Origin: a bacterium
GTDB taxonomy: Bacteria > Bacteroidota > Bacteroidia > NS11-12g > UBA955
Assembly: GCA_029945665.1 (NCBI GenBank)
Contig: JAQSCZ010000009.1
Location: 1 to 56,198 of the forward strand
Direction: 5' to 3'
DNA length: 56,198 nucleotides
This document shows positions 44,073 to 52,958 of this stretch, piece by piece. The position numbers and the translations under genes are program-made. Within the stretch, counting starts at the first letter, position 1. Each line of letters begins with the position of its first letter. A model generated the notes under the pieces. That model was given only the letters and a program-made list of their open reading frames with translations. It had not been told where the DNA came from and did not search any database.

Positions 44073-45218
44073 TTATTGAATAAAGCGCAGTATTTCTCGC
44101 TTGAGGTGGTCGATATTAGTTTTTTCGGTTGCCGAAATAAATACAACGGGTGCATGTTCTTTGCTAATCCAACCATTTTCAAACTCTTTTAAATCAGCCT
44201 CTGGATTTGCCTTTAAATATTCATCCACTTTATTAAAAACTAATAAAACTGGTTTCTCTTTAATTCCTATTTCGAACAAGGTTTGCTTAACCAATTCTAA
44301 TTGACTCTCGAATTCGGGATGCGAAACATCTACAACATGCAATAATAAATCGGCTTCTGTTGCTTCGGCCAATGTGCTCTTAAAACTCTCAATTAAAAGT
44401 GTCGGTAATTTGCGTATAAATCCAACGGTATCGCTTAACAAAAAAGGTATAAATACACCTGGCTCATCTGGATCTTCAAACACTACTTTTCTGACTGTAG
44501 AGTCGAGGGTGGCAAACAATTTATTCTCTGCTAAAATACCAGCATTACTCAACAGATTCATGATCGTGCTTTTGCCAACATTGGTATAACCCACTAAGGC
44601 TACCCGTTTTTTATCGGAACGACTTTGGCGCTGAACCTTGTTTTGCTTTTCAATTAAAGCCAACCGCTCTTGCATCTTTGTAATATTCGATCGAATAACA
44701 CGTCTATCTGTTTCTATCTCTGTTTCTCCCGGTCCTTTCATACCAATACCTCCCTTTTGTTTCGATAAGTGGGTCCACATATTGGTAAGACGCGGTAATA
44801 AATATTGATTTTGAGCTAACTCAACTTGCGTTTTTGCTTGTGCTGTTTTTGCATTTTTTGAAAAAATATCGAGAATCAACATACTGCGATCAAGAATCTT
44901 TACTTCTTTAAAATGCTTTTCTAAGTTCCTAATTTGCGAAGGTGAGAGTTCATCATCAAAAACGACCATATCGGCCTCCTTGATATCGACCAAAGCCACT
45001 AACTCTTCTAATTTACCTTCTCCTAGGAAAGTTCTTGGATTTGGATATTCTAAGCTTTGGGTAATTCTACCATGGGTTGTGGCACCTGCGGTGTGAACCA
45101 GAGACTCCAATTCATCGAGGTATTCTTTTACTTTCTCTTTGCGTTCATGCTTATATTGTATCCCTACTAAAACTGCTTTTTCAGTTTTTAGTGCGTTGTA
45201 AAAATAGTCTGGTTTCAA
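44073..45218 (-). CDS. hflX: Ribosome-associated GTPase HflX
   Basis: 381 residues. The N-terminal HflX domain has ATTHGRITQSLEYPNPRTFLG and the GGIGMKGPGETEIETDRR region, and the GTPase has GYTNVGKST (G1), DTVGFIRKLP (G3) and NKVD (G4). HflX splits stalled 70S ribosomes under stress. The start must be TTG at 45218: an in-frame TAA lies a few codons upstream, and the first Met inside lies well within the conserved domain. A promoter at 45272-45301 fits this. Confidence 0.95.
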   Translation of the reverse strand: MKPDYFYNALKTEKAVLVGIQYKHERKEKVKEYLDELESLVHTAGATTHGRITQSLEYPNPRTFLGEGKLEELVALVDIKEADMVVFDDELSPSQIRNLEKHFKEVKILDRSMLILDIFSKNAKTAQAKTQVELAQNQYLLPRLTNMWTHLSKQKGGIGMKGPGETEIETDRRVIRSNITKMQERLALIEKQNKVQRQSRSDKKRVALVGYTNVGKSTIMNLLSNAGILAENKLFATLDSTVRKVVFEDPDEPGVFIPFLLSDTVGFIRKLPTLLIESFKSTLAEATEADLLLHVVDVSHPEFESQLELVKQTLFEIGIKEKPVLLVFNKVDEYLKANPEADLKEFENGWISKEHAPVVFISATEKTNIDHLKREILRFIQ

Positions 45219-45271
45219 TGCTTTAAATTATTTGGAGACTTGTTGAAAAATTTGTGTTTGTAAAACACTAG

Positions 45272-45301
45272 CAAACATACTAATTTAGCCATGTATTTCA
45301 A
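45272..45301 (-). promoter_or_regulatory. Promoter of hflX
   Basis: On the minus strand TTG (45301-45299), 19 nt, TATGTTTG (45279-45272). The leader to the TTG start would be about 48 nt. Confidence 0.6.
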
Positions 45302-45310
45302 CCATATTTC

Positions 45311-46783
45311 ATGTTTAAAAAAAACCTCCTAGTTTTTTCATTTTATACACCTCTGTTAGTATTGGTTTTATTGACTTGTAAGGATCTCAAGGCACAACAA
45401 GTTATATGGGCTCAGCTTAACAATATTGACAAAAAAACTGATTTCACAAAGGTTATTGGACAAAATAAAAATGGTGTTTATGTTTTAAAGCACAAAAACA
45501 ACACGTTCCAAAAGTATTTTATTATCGAACGATTCAATTCAAGAATGGGTCTTATTCGGAGTAAAATCATTAAAATACCGAATTCAGAACTTCAAAAGAT
45601 TGTTGTTTTAGAAAATGATATTGTCTTTTTCACCAAAGTTTTTGACAAGGGTTATTCCTATTCATTGGCCGTGCAACACTTGGATACCAACTTAAATGCC
45701 GACATTCCTTATGTGATTTCAAGTGGTTGCGATTTAGTAAATAGGTCTTCTGATTTTAAAATTGAATACAGTGAAAACAAAAAACAATTTTTAACTTGGT
45801 ACATCAGCGAAACCGGCAACAATACGTTTTTAAATATTCAAGCTTTAGATAATTTCAAAAAAGGACTATCTAAAAACATTGAAATCGCAGAAGGAAAGAC
45901 CGAAGTTGATATTCTAGATGCTAGCATTGATCAAAACGGCCAATTCTATTGTTTATATACACAAACAAATAATTCAAAAAGTAGCAAGGCCATAGATTAT
46001 AAAACCCATTTATTATGTGTCGATTTAAACACTGGACGAATCAAGAACGAGGCAATACATGATCCCGAATATTTTATTACCTATGCAAATTTATCCTATA
46101 ATTCGACAACCAATAGGATGACCGTTGCTGGTTTTTATGGCAAAAATGCAGATGACGAGATGCTTGGTTATTTTGCCATTCAGATTAGTCCCGATGAATT
46201 TGAATTTAAAAACAATGTTTTTCGTTCCATTAACCGCAAAACAGTTTCTGAATTGTTAGGCATTAAAGCGGAGCTAAGAGGAGATAATTTAAGTAAATAT
46301 AAAATTAGAAAAACCATTCCAAAAACAGATGGTGGCTTTCTTTTAATTGCTGAAAAAAGCTATGTGACCAATCAAAGTGACGTGTTTTATGTAAATGGCA
46401 TTGCACAAACTAGCTATTCCAAAATTTTCAATAACGATGAAGTGCTCATTCTTTCCATTGACAGTTTGGGTGAATTAGAATGGGATGAGATAATTTTCAA
46501 AAACCAATTGTCTACCAACGATGGTGGTTATAATAATGGAATTGTTGTGATGGTAAATGAGGATCTTATCAATATCATATACAACGACAAATTAAACGCC
46601 AACGCCGATATCATTCAAGTAACCTTTAATGAAAAAGGTGAAAGGATAAAAAAAATATTGATTAATAGCGACCAATATTACGCTTTAGTGATACCATCTG
46701 AATACAATCAAGTAACTACCAATAGTATTGTATTGCCAGTAAACCAAAACCGCGATTACACCTATATAAAACTACTCTATTGA
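45311..46783 (+). CDS. Secreted hypothetical protein
   Basis: 490 residues with a signal peptide (about 1-28, ending LKAQ). The body is beta-rich with repeated segments of the kind YFAIQISPDEF and LLCVDLNTGR that resemble blades of a propeller, but I find no regular repeat and no catalytic motif. The stop overlaps the TTG start of the membrane protein downstream, so the two genes are coupled. The function is unknown; it may act with that membrane protein at the cell envelope. Confidence 0.65.
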   Translation: MFKKNLLVFSFYTPLLVLVLLTCKDLKAQQVIWAQLNNIDKKTDFTKVIGQNKNGVYVLKHKNNTFQKYFIIERFNSRMGLIRSKIIKIPNSELQKIVVLENDIVFFTKVFDKGYSYSLAVQHLDTNLNADIPYVISSGCDLVNRSSDFKIEYSENKKQFLTWYISETGNNTFLNIQALDNFKKGLSKNIEIAEGKTEVDILDASIDQNGQFYCLYTQTNNSKSSKAIDYKTHLLCVDLNTGRIKNEAIHDPEYFITYANLSYNSTTNRMTVAGFYGKNADDEMLGYFAIQISPDEFEFKNNVFRSINRKTVSELLGIKAELRGDNLSKYKIRKTIPKTDGGFLLIAEKSYVTNQSDVFYVNGIAQTSYSKIFNNDEVLILSIDSLGELEWDEIIFKNQLSTNDGGYNNGIVVMVNEDLINIIYNDKLNANADIIQVTFNEKGERIKKILINSDQYYALVIPSEYNQVTTNSIVLPVNQNRDYTYIKLLY

Positions 46784-47757
46784 TCAGAATATTCACCAAT
46801 ACCCTTAATCAAACAATTTTTGTTCTCATTCTGTTTACAGTTTTGATTCGCTTTTTTGGTTACCAAGTTCCCTATGTAAATGCCTCTCAACCTGTTGACA
46901 TTAGCTATCTAGCAAATTTGTTTAATATTTTAAACAGTACGCCGCTGAAGAGTTTTATTCTTTCTTCTTTGATGGTCTTACTTTCGGCACTCGTTCTCAA
47001 TAATATTTGTATCAAACATGAGCTCATATTTATTCCTTCATTCTTGCCTGCCTATTTCTATGTGATGCTTAACAGTTTATTTCCTGATCAATTTTATGCA
47101 GGACCAACTGTTTTTGTTAACTTATTTATTATCCTTTCTATTGATGCCATATTGAATCTATACCGTTCCGATCGACCAACCAATGCTATCTTTTTGGCTT
47201 CGGTACTCGCAGGAATAAGTGCCTTGCTCAATATTTCATACTTCGCATTTTTCATTTTTGTAATCATTGGTTTGAATGTCTTTCGTCCGTTTAATTTCAG
47301 AGAAAATATTGCTGCACTTATTGGCTTTTTAATTCCTATCTATATGGGAACCGTTATTAATTATTTAATAAATAACACGTTCCTTCCACGGTATATTTTC
47401 TTTCCAGATTACGGCAATATAAAAACACAAGGCTGGGCGCTGCAGTCAGCTCTACCAGCTGTTTTACTTGTTGGCATTTTTGCAATATTGCGGATGTATA
47501 AGAATTATTTTAGGAATACCACCAAATCGAAAAGAGCCATTCAATTATTAATGATCTTAACTATTATATCATTGGTATTAATGGTAACAGGAAAGCAAAA
47601 TCCCAGACAAGAATTTACATTTTTAAGTGTCCCCTTAGCCATCTATTTTGCCTTTTATTTCAGCAATTATAGTTTTAATTGGTTGAAGGAGATTATTAAT
47701 TTAATCTTACTGTTGTCTGTTCTGTTTTTCCAATACAGACATGTGTTGGGATTATAA
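46780..47757 (+). CDS. Polytopic membrane protein, DUF6427-like
   Basis: 325 residues with about ten hydrophobic helices and short loops (for example LFRFFGY-like start, YVNASQPVDIS, then helices to the end). It resembles the DUF6427 family of Bacteroidota by general layout, but this is from memory. The start is TTG at 46780, whose TTGA overlap with the preceding TGA mirrors the ATGA couplings elsewhere in the window. Its role is unknown. The stop overlaps the stop of the convergent peroxidase gene by 6 nt. Confidence 0.6.
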   Translation: MIRIFTNTLNQTIFVLILFTVLIRFFGYQVPYVNASQPVDISYLANLFNILNSTPLKSFILSSLMVLLSALVLNNICIKHELIFIPSFLPAYFYVMLNSLFPDQFYAGPTVFVNLFIILSIDAILNLYRSDRPTNAIFLASVLAGISALLNISYFAFFIFVIIGLNVFRPFNFRENIAALIGFLIPIYMGTVINYLINNTFLPRYIFFPDYGNIKTQGWALQSALPAVLLVGIFAILRMYKNYFRNTTKSKRAIQLLMILTIISLVLMVTGKQNPRQEFTFLSVPLAIYFAFYFSNYSFNWLKEIINLILLLSVLFFQYRHVLGL

Positions 47758-48333
47758 ACCCATTGCTTTTAAAAACTCTGGATCTAATGGTTTTACACCC
47801 GATCCAAAATAATTTAGCAATTTGCCATCTGGACTTATTATAAATTTATTGAAGTTCCATTTAACTTCAAAGTCACCTGCACCATTTTTACTTTTTTGCG
47901 TTAGCCACTGGTATAGCGGATGTTGAGTGCTTCCTTTAACATCTATTTTTTCAGTTAACTGGAAAGTAACACCAAAGTTTTTTTGACAGAATGCACCAAT
48001 TTCAGCAGCAGTGCCAGGTTCTTGACCACCAAATTGATTGCATGGGCAACCCAATAGCACGATATTTTTATCTTTATACTTTTCGTTGAATGCTTGCAAA
48101 TCCTTATACTGTGGTGTATAACCGCACTCACTAGCGGTATTAACCACTACAATGTATTTGCCTTTGTAGTCAGACAATTTAAGTGGTGTTGCGCCATCCA
48201 GTGAATTGATACTAATATCGTAAACAGAGGTCGTTGGATTAACTTGTTCTGCGTTTTCAACCTTTTTTGATTTACCAACAAAACAAGAGGTAAGAAGTGT
48301 AATGATTCCCATAAATGTGAAAATGTATTTCAT
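47752..48333 (-). CDS. Glutathione peroxidase family lipoprotein (Cys type)
   Basis: 193 residues from ATG at 48333. A lipobox (LLTSC, Cys17) implies membrane anchoring after export. The GPx fold has the catalytic Cys70 in NTASECGYTPQY, then GCPCNQFGGQEPG (with the Gln of the active site) and KWNFNKFI (Trp and Asn). It uses Cys rather than selenocysteine, and such enzymes usually take electrons from thioredoxin. It reduces peroxides in the periplasm or at the outer membrane. An in-frame TTG at 48357 would add residues before the lipobox and is unlikely. Confidence 0.92.
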   Translation of the reverse strand: MKYIFTFMGIITLLTSCFVGKSKKVENAEQVNPTTSVYDISINSLDGATPLKLSDYKGKYIVVVNTASECGYTPQYKDLQAFNEKYKDKNIVLLGCPCNQFGGQEPGTAAEIGAFCQKNFGVTFQLTEKIDVKGSTQHPLYQWLTQKSKNGAGDFEVKWNFNKFIISPDGKLLNYFGSGVKPLDPEFLKAMGL

Positions 48334-48374
48334 AAATAAGAAACAAAAATAAATCAATTGTGTTTTATAATTTA

Positions 48375-48815
48375 ATGGAATATAACGAAATCATTAAAAC
48401 CGACCCACTTAAAAAAGATGCCATCTATCAAGGAGAGGATAAATTTTCGCCTATTCCTCTCACTGTCTCTTCGCCCAAAATCAATCCCATAGACAAGCGA
48501 TTAGTAAAAGCCACTGCCTTTGAAACCATGCAGTATCAGGCCAATCAGCAGATTAATATACTTAAAAAACAAGCTGACTTAATAATGGCTCAGGCTAAAG
48601 AAATTGAGGACCGATTAATTATTTCACAAAAAATATACGAGGCCGATTTAAACTTCGAACCAGTGATTGGCACCACTTACCATGTCTATGAAAAAAGGGG
48701 GAAAGCAGTTCTTTCTTTAATTGCACCTTATGAATGGGGTAAAAAAATGCCTTTTGATGCACACACTTGCTCAGCCACCTTACTAGCCGACAAGAGTTGG
48801 CAATTGGTAAAATAA
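48375..48815 (+). CDS. DUF2452 protein
   Basis: 146 residues from ATG at 48375; GTG at 48360 would add five. It shows the family sequence AFETMQYQANQQINILKKQAD, a helix of possible coiled coil, and FEPVIGTTYHVYEK, GKAVLSLIAPYEWG. The proteins are about this size in Bacteroidota and cytoplasmic; the role is unknown. Divergent from the peroxidase lipoprotein gene. Confidence 0.78.
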   Translation: MEYNEIIKTDPLKKDAIYQGEDKFSPIPLTVSSPKINPIDKRLVKATAFETMQYQANQQINILKKQADLIMAQAKEIEDRLIISQKIYEADLNFEPVIGTTYHVYEKRGKAVLSLIAPYEWGKKMPFDAHTCSATLLADKSWQLVK

Positions 48816-49088
48816 CCAAGGCAAAATTAAAAGTGGCCGTTTTATTTTCCCAACAAAAAAATGGTTTCAGTAAATTGGTAACCCTTCTCCATCATTTAAA
48901 AAAGCCATTGAAATACTATTACCTCTGAATAATGCTATCAACTAATTTAGGTTATAATGTATCTTTTGCAACTATCTATATACGCCAATTAGAACAATTC
49001 TAATGGTCATAAAACCAAGCCTAGCTGATTAATTCTATATTGCAGAGATGAAGATTATATTTTAACAAACATACCAATTCTGTAATTA

Positions 49089-50069
49089 ATGCCGTTATCT
49101 TTATTCTTAGAAATGAAAAATAAATTGATTACAAAGCATTGGTTTTTACTTTTACTACTGCCTCTCCTATTTATATCGGCTACAAAAAAGAAAAAATACA
49201 AATCGATGCCCCAGCCACAGGGATTTGTCTACATTCCTAGCGGTGCACTAAATGGCCATTCAGTTTCGGCCTTTTGGATGTCTGAAACAGAAATAACCAA
49301 TGCCCAATACCACCTATTTTTAAACGACTTAATCGATAGTGGCTATAAGGAACAATACCTATTGGCCTACCCAGACACCGCTGCACTAAAAATCAAACAG
49401 TGGATAGGCTGGTACAAAATTAATTATTTTACCCATCCGTATTTTAGCGAATGTCCTGTTGTGCACCTCACACCAAAACAAGCGGAGATCTATTGCAGTT
49501 GGCTAACACGCAAATACCGTCGCCAATATCCAACAATAGATTATCCTACTTTTAGAATTCCTTCCCTACAAGAATGGCAATATGCAGCAAGAGGTGGCAG
49601 GTGGAGTGGTTATTTTCCTTGGGATGGCGAATATATGAGAAACAGCAGAGGTTGCCTATTGGCAAATTTTTTTAATATTGATGATAAGTTCATTTACTTC
49701 GATTCTACTTTTGACAATCGCTACCAATCTGAAAGCTATAATAATTACTATTGTAATTGGAACAATGGCATTGAAGAGACCAATAATTTAAAAACCTTGC
49801 ATTTGTTAAAGAAAAAGAAATATGTATTTTATGGCTTACCATTATGGGCCGACGCTTATTTTCCGAATGATTTTGGTTTGTATAACATGAGTGGAAATGC
49901 TGCCGAAATGGTGCTTGTAAACGACACAGCAAGATGTGTTGGCGGCAGTTATAAAAAACCTGGTGCATACTTGCGCCTCGACCTGCTTTTAGACCACCAT
50001 AGCAAAGATAAATTCCCAATGGAGGATGTTGGTTTCAGGGTGGCGGTAAGTTATAAAAGAATAAATTAG
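49089..50069 (+). CDS. Secreted SUMF1/FGE-fold protein, probably non-catalytic
   Basis: 326 residues. A hydrophobic N-terminal segment (about 18-32) serves as signal peptide or anchor. The sulfatase-modifying-factor fold follows, with FVYIPSG, FWMSETEITNAQY, FRIPSLQEWQYAARGG, NDFGLYNMSGNAAEMV and CVGGSYKKPG to DVGFRVAV. The paired active-site cysteines of formylglycine-generating enzymes near the end of the fold are not visible. In Bacteroidota the T9SS lipoproteins GldJ and GldK have the same fold, but this protein is not next to gldL/M/N and has no lipobox, so I do not assign it to T9SS. Confidence 0.75.
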   Translation: MPLSLFLEMKNKLITKHWFLLLLLPLLFISATKKKKYKSMPQPQGFVYIPSGALNGHSVSAFWMSETEITNAQYHLFLNDLIDSGYKEQYLLAYPDTAALKIKQWIGWYKINYFTHPYFSECPVVHLTPKQAEIYCSWLTRKYRRQYPTIDYPTFRIPSLQEWQYAARGGRWSGYFPWDGEYMRNSRGCLLANFFNIDDKFIYFDSTFDNRYQSESYNNYYCNWNNGIEETNNLKTLHLLKKKKYVFYGLPLWADAYFPNDFGLYNMSGNAAEMVLVNDTARCVGGSYKKPGAYLRLDLLLDHHSKDKFPMEDVGFRVAVSYKRIN

Positions 50070-50080
50070 GTTGTAAAAGA

Positions 50081-50123
50081 CACTAGAATGATTTGAGTCT
50101 TATAATTGTCCATAATTCTAGTG
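50081..50123. repeat. 9-bp inverted repeat after the SUMF1-fold gene
   Basis: CACTAGAAT (50081-50089) and ATTCTAGTG (50115-50123) form a perfect stem with a 25-nt loop, 12 nt after the stop and 64 nt before the M1 peptidase. There is no T-run, so it is more a possible operator or mRNA-end structure than a terminator. Confidence 0.35.
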
Positions 50124-50160
50124 GCATCATTTCAAAGATGTAATTTATCCTCCAATCCCC

Positions 50161-50168
50161 TATTTTTG
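50161..50168 (+). promoter_or_regulatory. -7 box of the M1 aminopeptidase gene
   Basis: TATTTTTG matches TAnnTTTG, 19 nt before the ATG at 50188. No good -33 element at 19-21 nt. Confidence 0.4.
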
Positions 50169-50187
50169 CCAAAATAATTGTCAATCC

Positions 50188-52617
50188 ATGAAATCAATTT
50201 TTACTATTTTATTGTCCTTTTTCGCCGTCATTACTTATGCCCAAATAGATGGCACACACATTCACTATTTGGCTGATCCAGATGGCGCAGAACGCAATCA
50301 CCCCATCGATATTACCCACATGAAACTCGAAGTTTCCTTTATTCCTACGGAGGGTAAAGTAATTGGCAAGGTTACCCATGAATTTACAACGATTCAAAAA
50401 GGAATAGACACCTTGTTTTTTGATGGCCCTGGTATCAATATTTTAAGTGCACAATTGGATAACCAAGATCTTAATTTTTACACCAATGCCGAAGGTGTTG
50501 TAGTAAAGTTCAAAAAGAAAATGAATTGGGACGAGAAACACAGTATTACATTTAATTACAATGCAACGCCTAAAAGAGGCATTTATTTTATAGGATGGAA
50601 TGAGCCTGAAAATTACGGAACGCCTGATATTACCTATATACGCAAACAAATATGGACCCAAGGTCAAGGAACCGATAACCGCTACTGGATTCCAATGTAC
50701 GATTGTTTAAATGATAAATTTATCACCGAAACCATGGTTACCATCGACACCAAATACAAAGTATTATCGAACGGTAAGCGTTTGAATGTTGAGCAAAATA
50801 CGAATGGCACCACCACTTGGCATTATACCATGGAAAAACCACATGCTGGCTATTTGTTGATGCTTGGAATTGGCAATTATAGCATTAAAGAAAGTAGAAC
50901 CAAACGCGGCACCTTGGTGCAATTTTGGTACTATCCTGAGTTCAAAGACCGTGTAGAATTAACAAGTCTTCATACCGAGCGCATGATAGAAATTTTAGAA
51001 GAAACGACTGGCACACCCTATGCATGGGGTGGCACATACGCACAAATAATGGTTCAGAATTTCTTGTATGGTGCCATGGAAAACACTGGTGCTACTGTAT
51101 TTGGCGATTTCTTTACTGTGGATGCGAGAGCCTTTAAAGACAGAAATTATATGGGTGTGAATTGCCATGAACTGACCCATCAATGGTTTGGCGATTTAGT
51201 AACGGCTCGAGGGGGCTCTGACCATTGGTTGCAGGAGAGTTTTGCAACCTTTTTTCCGAAATTATTTTTCAAAGAATTAGACGGTTATGATGCTTACCAA
51301 TGGGCACTCAGAGGAGAATACAACGCAGCTCTGGCACAAGGCGAAATAGACAATTACCCTGTTAGGCATACCAAAGCAGGAAGCAGCCGCCACTATCCGA
51401 AAGGCAGCGCGGTACTAAGCATGTTGTATTATCAATTGGGCGAAGAAAATTTCACCCGCTTTATCCAACATTATTTAGCCGAAAACGGTTACAAAAATGT
51501 TGAGACTTGGGATTTCCAAAAAGCCTTAAAAGACAAATTGGGTATGAACTACGATTGGTTCTTCGATGAATGGATTTACCGAGGAGGCGAGCCTCATTAC
51601 AAAGTAAGCGTTCGTTCAGAAAAAAATGCAACTTATTTTAATGTACAACAAACCCAAAAAACAGATGGACATATTCGCTATTTCAAAATGCCAATGGTGT
51701 TTGCCCTGTATTTCAAAAACGGCAATGTTTTCAGAGACACAGTAATGGTTGAAGATTCCGCCTCACAAATTATTCGCATTCCAAATAAAAACAGTGAAGA
51801 CATAGCCTTTGCTTTATTTGATGAAGAAAGTAGAGTGATGAAAAAAATGGATTTCAAAAAAGGCAAAGATGAGCTAATGGCTCAAGCAGCCAATGCTAAA
51901 TATATGATCGATAGATATGACGCTGTTGTTGGATTAAGCACCACGCCATTTGCAGAAAAAGTAGAATTCCTAAAAGTGCGTTATGCAACTGAAAAGCATT
52001 TTGCAATTCGTGCTGAAATTGCCAAACAATTGGCCAATCAAAAAAGCCTAAACAAATGGTATAGCAACATCGTAAAAGACAGAGCGGAAGTAAAGAATGC
52101 ATTTATTTCGGCTGATACAACCATTAAAGACCAACAGGCAATATTTGCACTTCTACTGCAAGACAGCAGCTATACTGTTGTTGAAAACACACTGGATAAA
52201 CTGATGAAGAGTAAGGATATTGACAAAAAGGATAAACAAAAATATCTAGCATCAGTCAGCAATGTCTACGGCATTAGCAACATAGTTCGTATTAAATATT
52301 TAGAGTATGCCTATACCTACAATCCTGCGGTTGATTCCAAAAATGAGTTAACAAAACTTTGCAGTCCGAATTATGAATTCCGTAGCAGAGCCAATGCAGC
52401 CAATGCCTTAAATCGTCTACATGTTTGTGACGAAGCGATAGTTAAAAACTTAATTGGTGCGGCACTTACTTATAATGGCCGTTTAGCTGGGCCATGTGGC
52501 GATGTATTAAAAGATTTCAAGAAAGATGCTTCATTCAATGCCATCATTCAAAAATACATAGCGACACTGAATGCCGAAGAACAAGACCGTTTAAAGAAGG
52601 CTGGTATTAAAGATTAA
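50188..52617 (+). CDS. M1 family metallo-aminopeptidase
   Basis: 809 residues with a signal peptide (1-19, ending TYAQ). The exopeptidase motif GAMENTG and the zinc site H327-E-L-T-H331 with E350 are in the standard arrangement, followed by FDEWIYRGGEPHY and a long helical ARM-like C-terminal domain (about 560-809). Such secreted M1 enzymes digest peptides in the periplasm or outside. The gene is monocistronic, ending 119 bp before feoA. Confidence 0.95.
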   Translation: MKSIFTILLSFFAVITYAQIDGTHIHYLADPDGAERNHPIDITHMKLEVSFIPTEGKVIGKVTHEFTTIQKGIDTLFFDGPGINILSAQLDNQDLNFYTNAEGVVVKFKKKMNWDEKHSITFNYNATPKRGIYFIGWNEPENYGTPDITYIRKQIWTQGQGTDNRYWIPMYDCLNDKFITETMVTIDTKYKVLSNGKRLNVEQNTNGTTTWHYTMEKPHAGYLLMLGIGNYSIKESRTKRGTLVQFWYYPEFKDRVELTSLHTERMIEILEETTGTPYAWGGTYAQIMVQNFLYGAMENTGATVFGDFFTVDARAFKDRNYMGVNCHELTHQWFGDLVTARGGSDHWLQESFATFFPKLFFKELDGYDAYQWALRGEYNAALAQGEIDNYPVRHTKAGSSRHYPKGSAVLSMLYYQLGEENFTRFIQHYLAENGYKNVETWDFQKALKDKLGMNYDWFFDEWIYRGGEPHYKVSVRSEKNATYFNVQQTQKTDGHIRYFKMPMVFALYFKNGNVFRDTVMVEDSASQIIRIPNKNSEDIAFALFDEESRVMKKMDFKKGKDELMAQAANAKYMIDRYDAVVGLSTTPFAEKVEFLKVRYATEKHFAIRAEIAKQLANQKSLNKWYSNIVKDRAEVKNAFISADTTIKDQQAIFALLLQDSSYTVVENTLDKLMKSKDIDKKDKQKYLASVSNVYGISNIVRIKYLEYAYTYNPAVDSKNELTKLCSPNYEFRSRANAANALNRLHVCDEAIVKNLIGAALTYNGRLAGPCGDVLKDFKKDASFNAIIQKYIATLNAEEQDRLKKAGIKD

Positions 52618-52691
52618 TTTAAACGCATTATATTCAAATAGTGCAAGCTGCCTGCCCAATTATTAAAACATGACGGCTATCAATTAAATAA

Positions 52692-52721
52692 ATTTAGAAA
52701 TTATTTAGAAATATTCTAAAT
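52692..52721. promoter_or_regulatory. Candidate metal-responsive operator in front of feoAB
   Basis: Three 8-bp units, ATTTAGAA at 52692-52699 and 52703-52710 and its inverse TTCTAAAT at 52714-52721, repeat every 11 bp. The last two form the palindrome ATTTAGAAATATTCTAAAT. The TAAATTG within the last unit is close to a -7 box, so a protein bound here would block transcription. The TTTAG...CTAAA half-sites resemble DtxR/IdeR-type boxes more than Fur boxes; the regulator is inferred, not shown. Confidence 0.5.
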
Positions 52722-52736
52722 TGCGCCTCTATTTCA

Positions 52737-52958
52737 ATGACAGCAGCGGATTTAAAAAAAGGCGAGCGTGCAATAATTACAGAAGTAATATATTGTGACT
52801 TGCAGTGTAAGCTGCTTGAAATGGGTTGTTATTGTGGGAAAGACATTGAGATGCTTTTTAAAGCACCCTTTGGCGACCCGATTGCATTTGATATTGATGG
52901 CTATACATTGGGTTTGAGAAAAGAAGAGGCCCTTAAATTGATTGTTGAACTTAAATAA
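52737..52958 (+). CDS. feoA: FeoA ferrous iron transport accessory protein
   Basis: 73 residues with the SH3-like FeoA pattern (GERAIITEV, LLEMGCYCGKDIEML, DPIAFDIDGYTLGLRKEEA). FeoA works with FeoB in uptake of Fe2+ across the inner membrane. First gene of feoAB; the candidate operator and promoter lie within the 45 bp before it. Confidence 0.93.
   Translation: MTAADLKKGERAIITEVIYCDLQCKLLEMGCYCGKDIEMLFKAPFGDPIAFDIDGYTLGLRKEEALKLIVELK

Noticed and set aside
48816-49088. Small RNA or tRNA in the gap before the SUMF1-fold gene
   Set aside because: No cloverleaf, no TTCRA-type loop, no terminator hairpin; only a loose TATCTTTTG box near 48959 was seen.
49089-50069. GldK/GldJ of the T9SS gliding machinery
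   Set aside because: The fold fits, but there is no lipobox, no gldL, gldM or gldN nearby, and the body contains insertions; a family-level call is safer.
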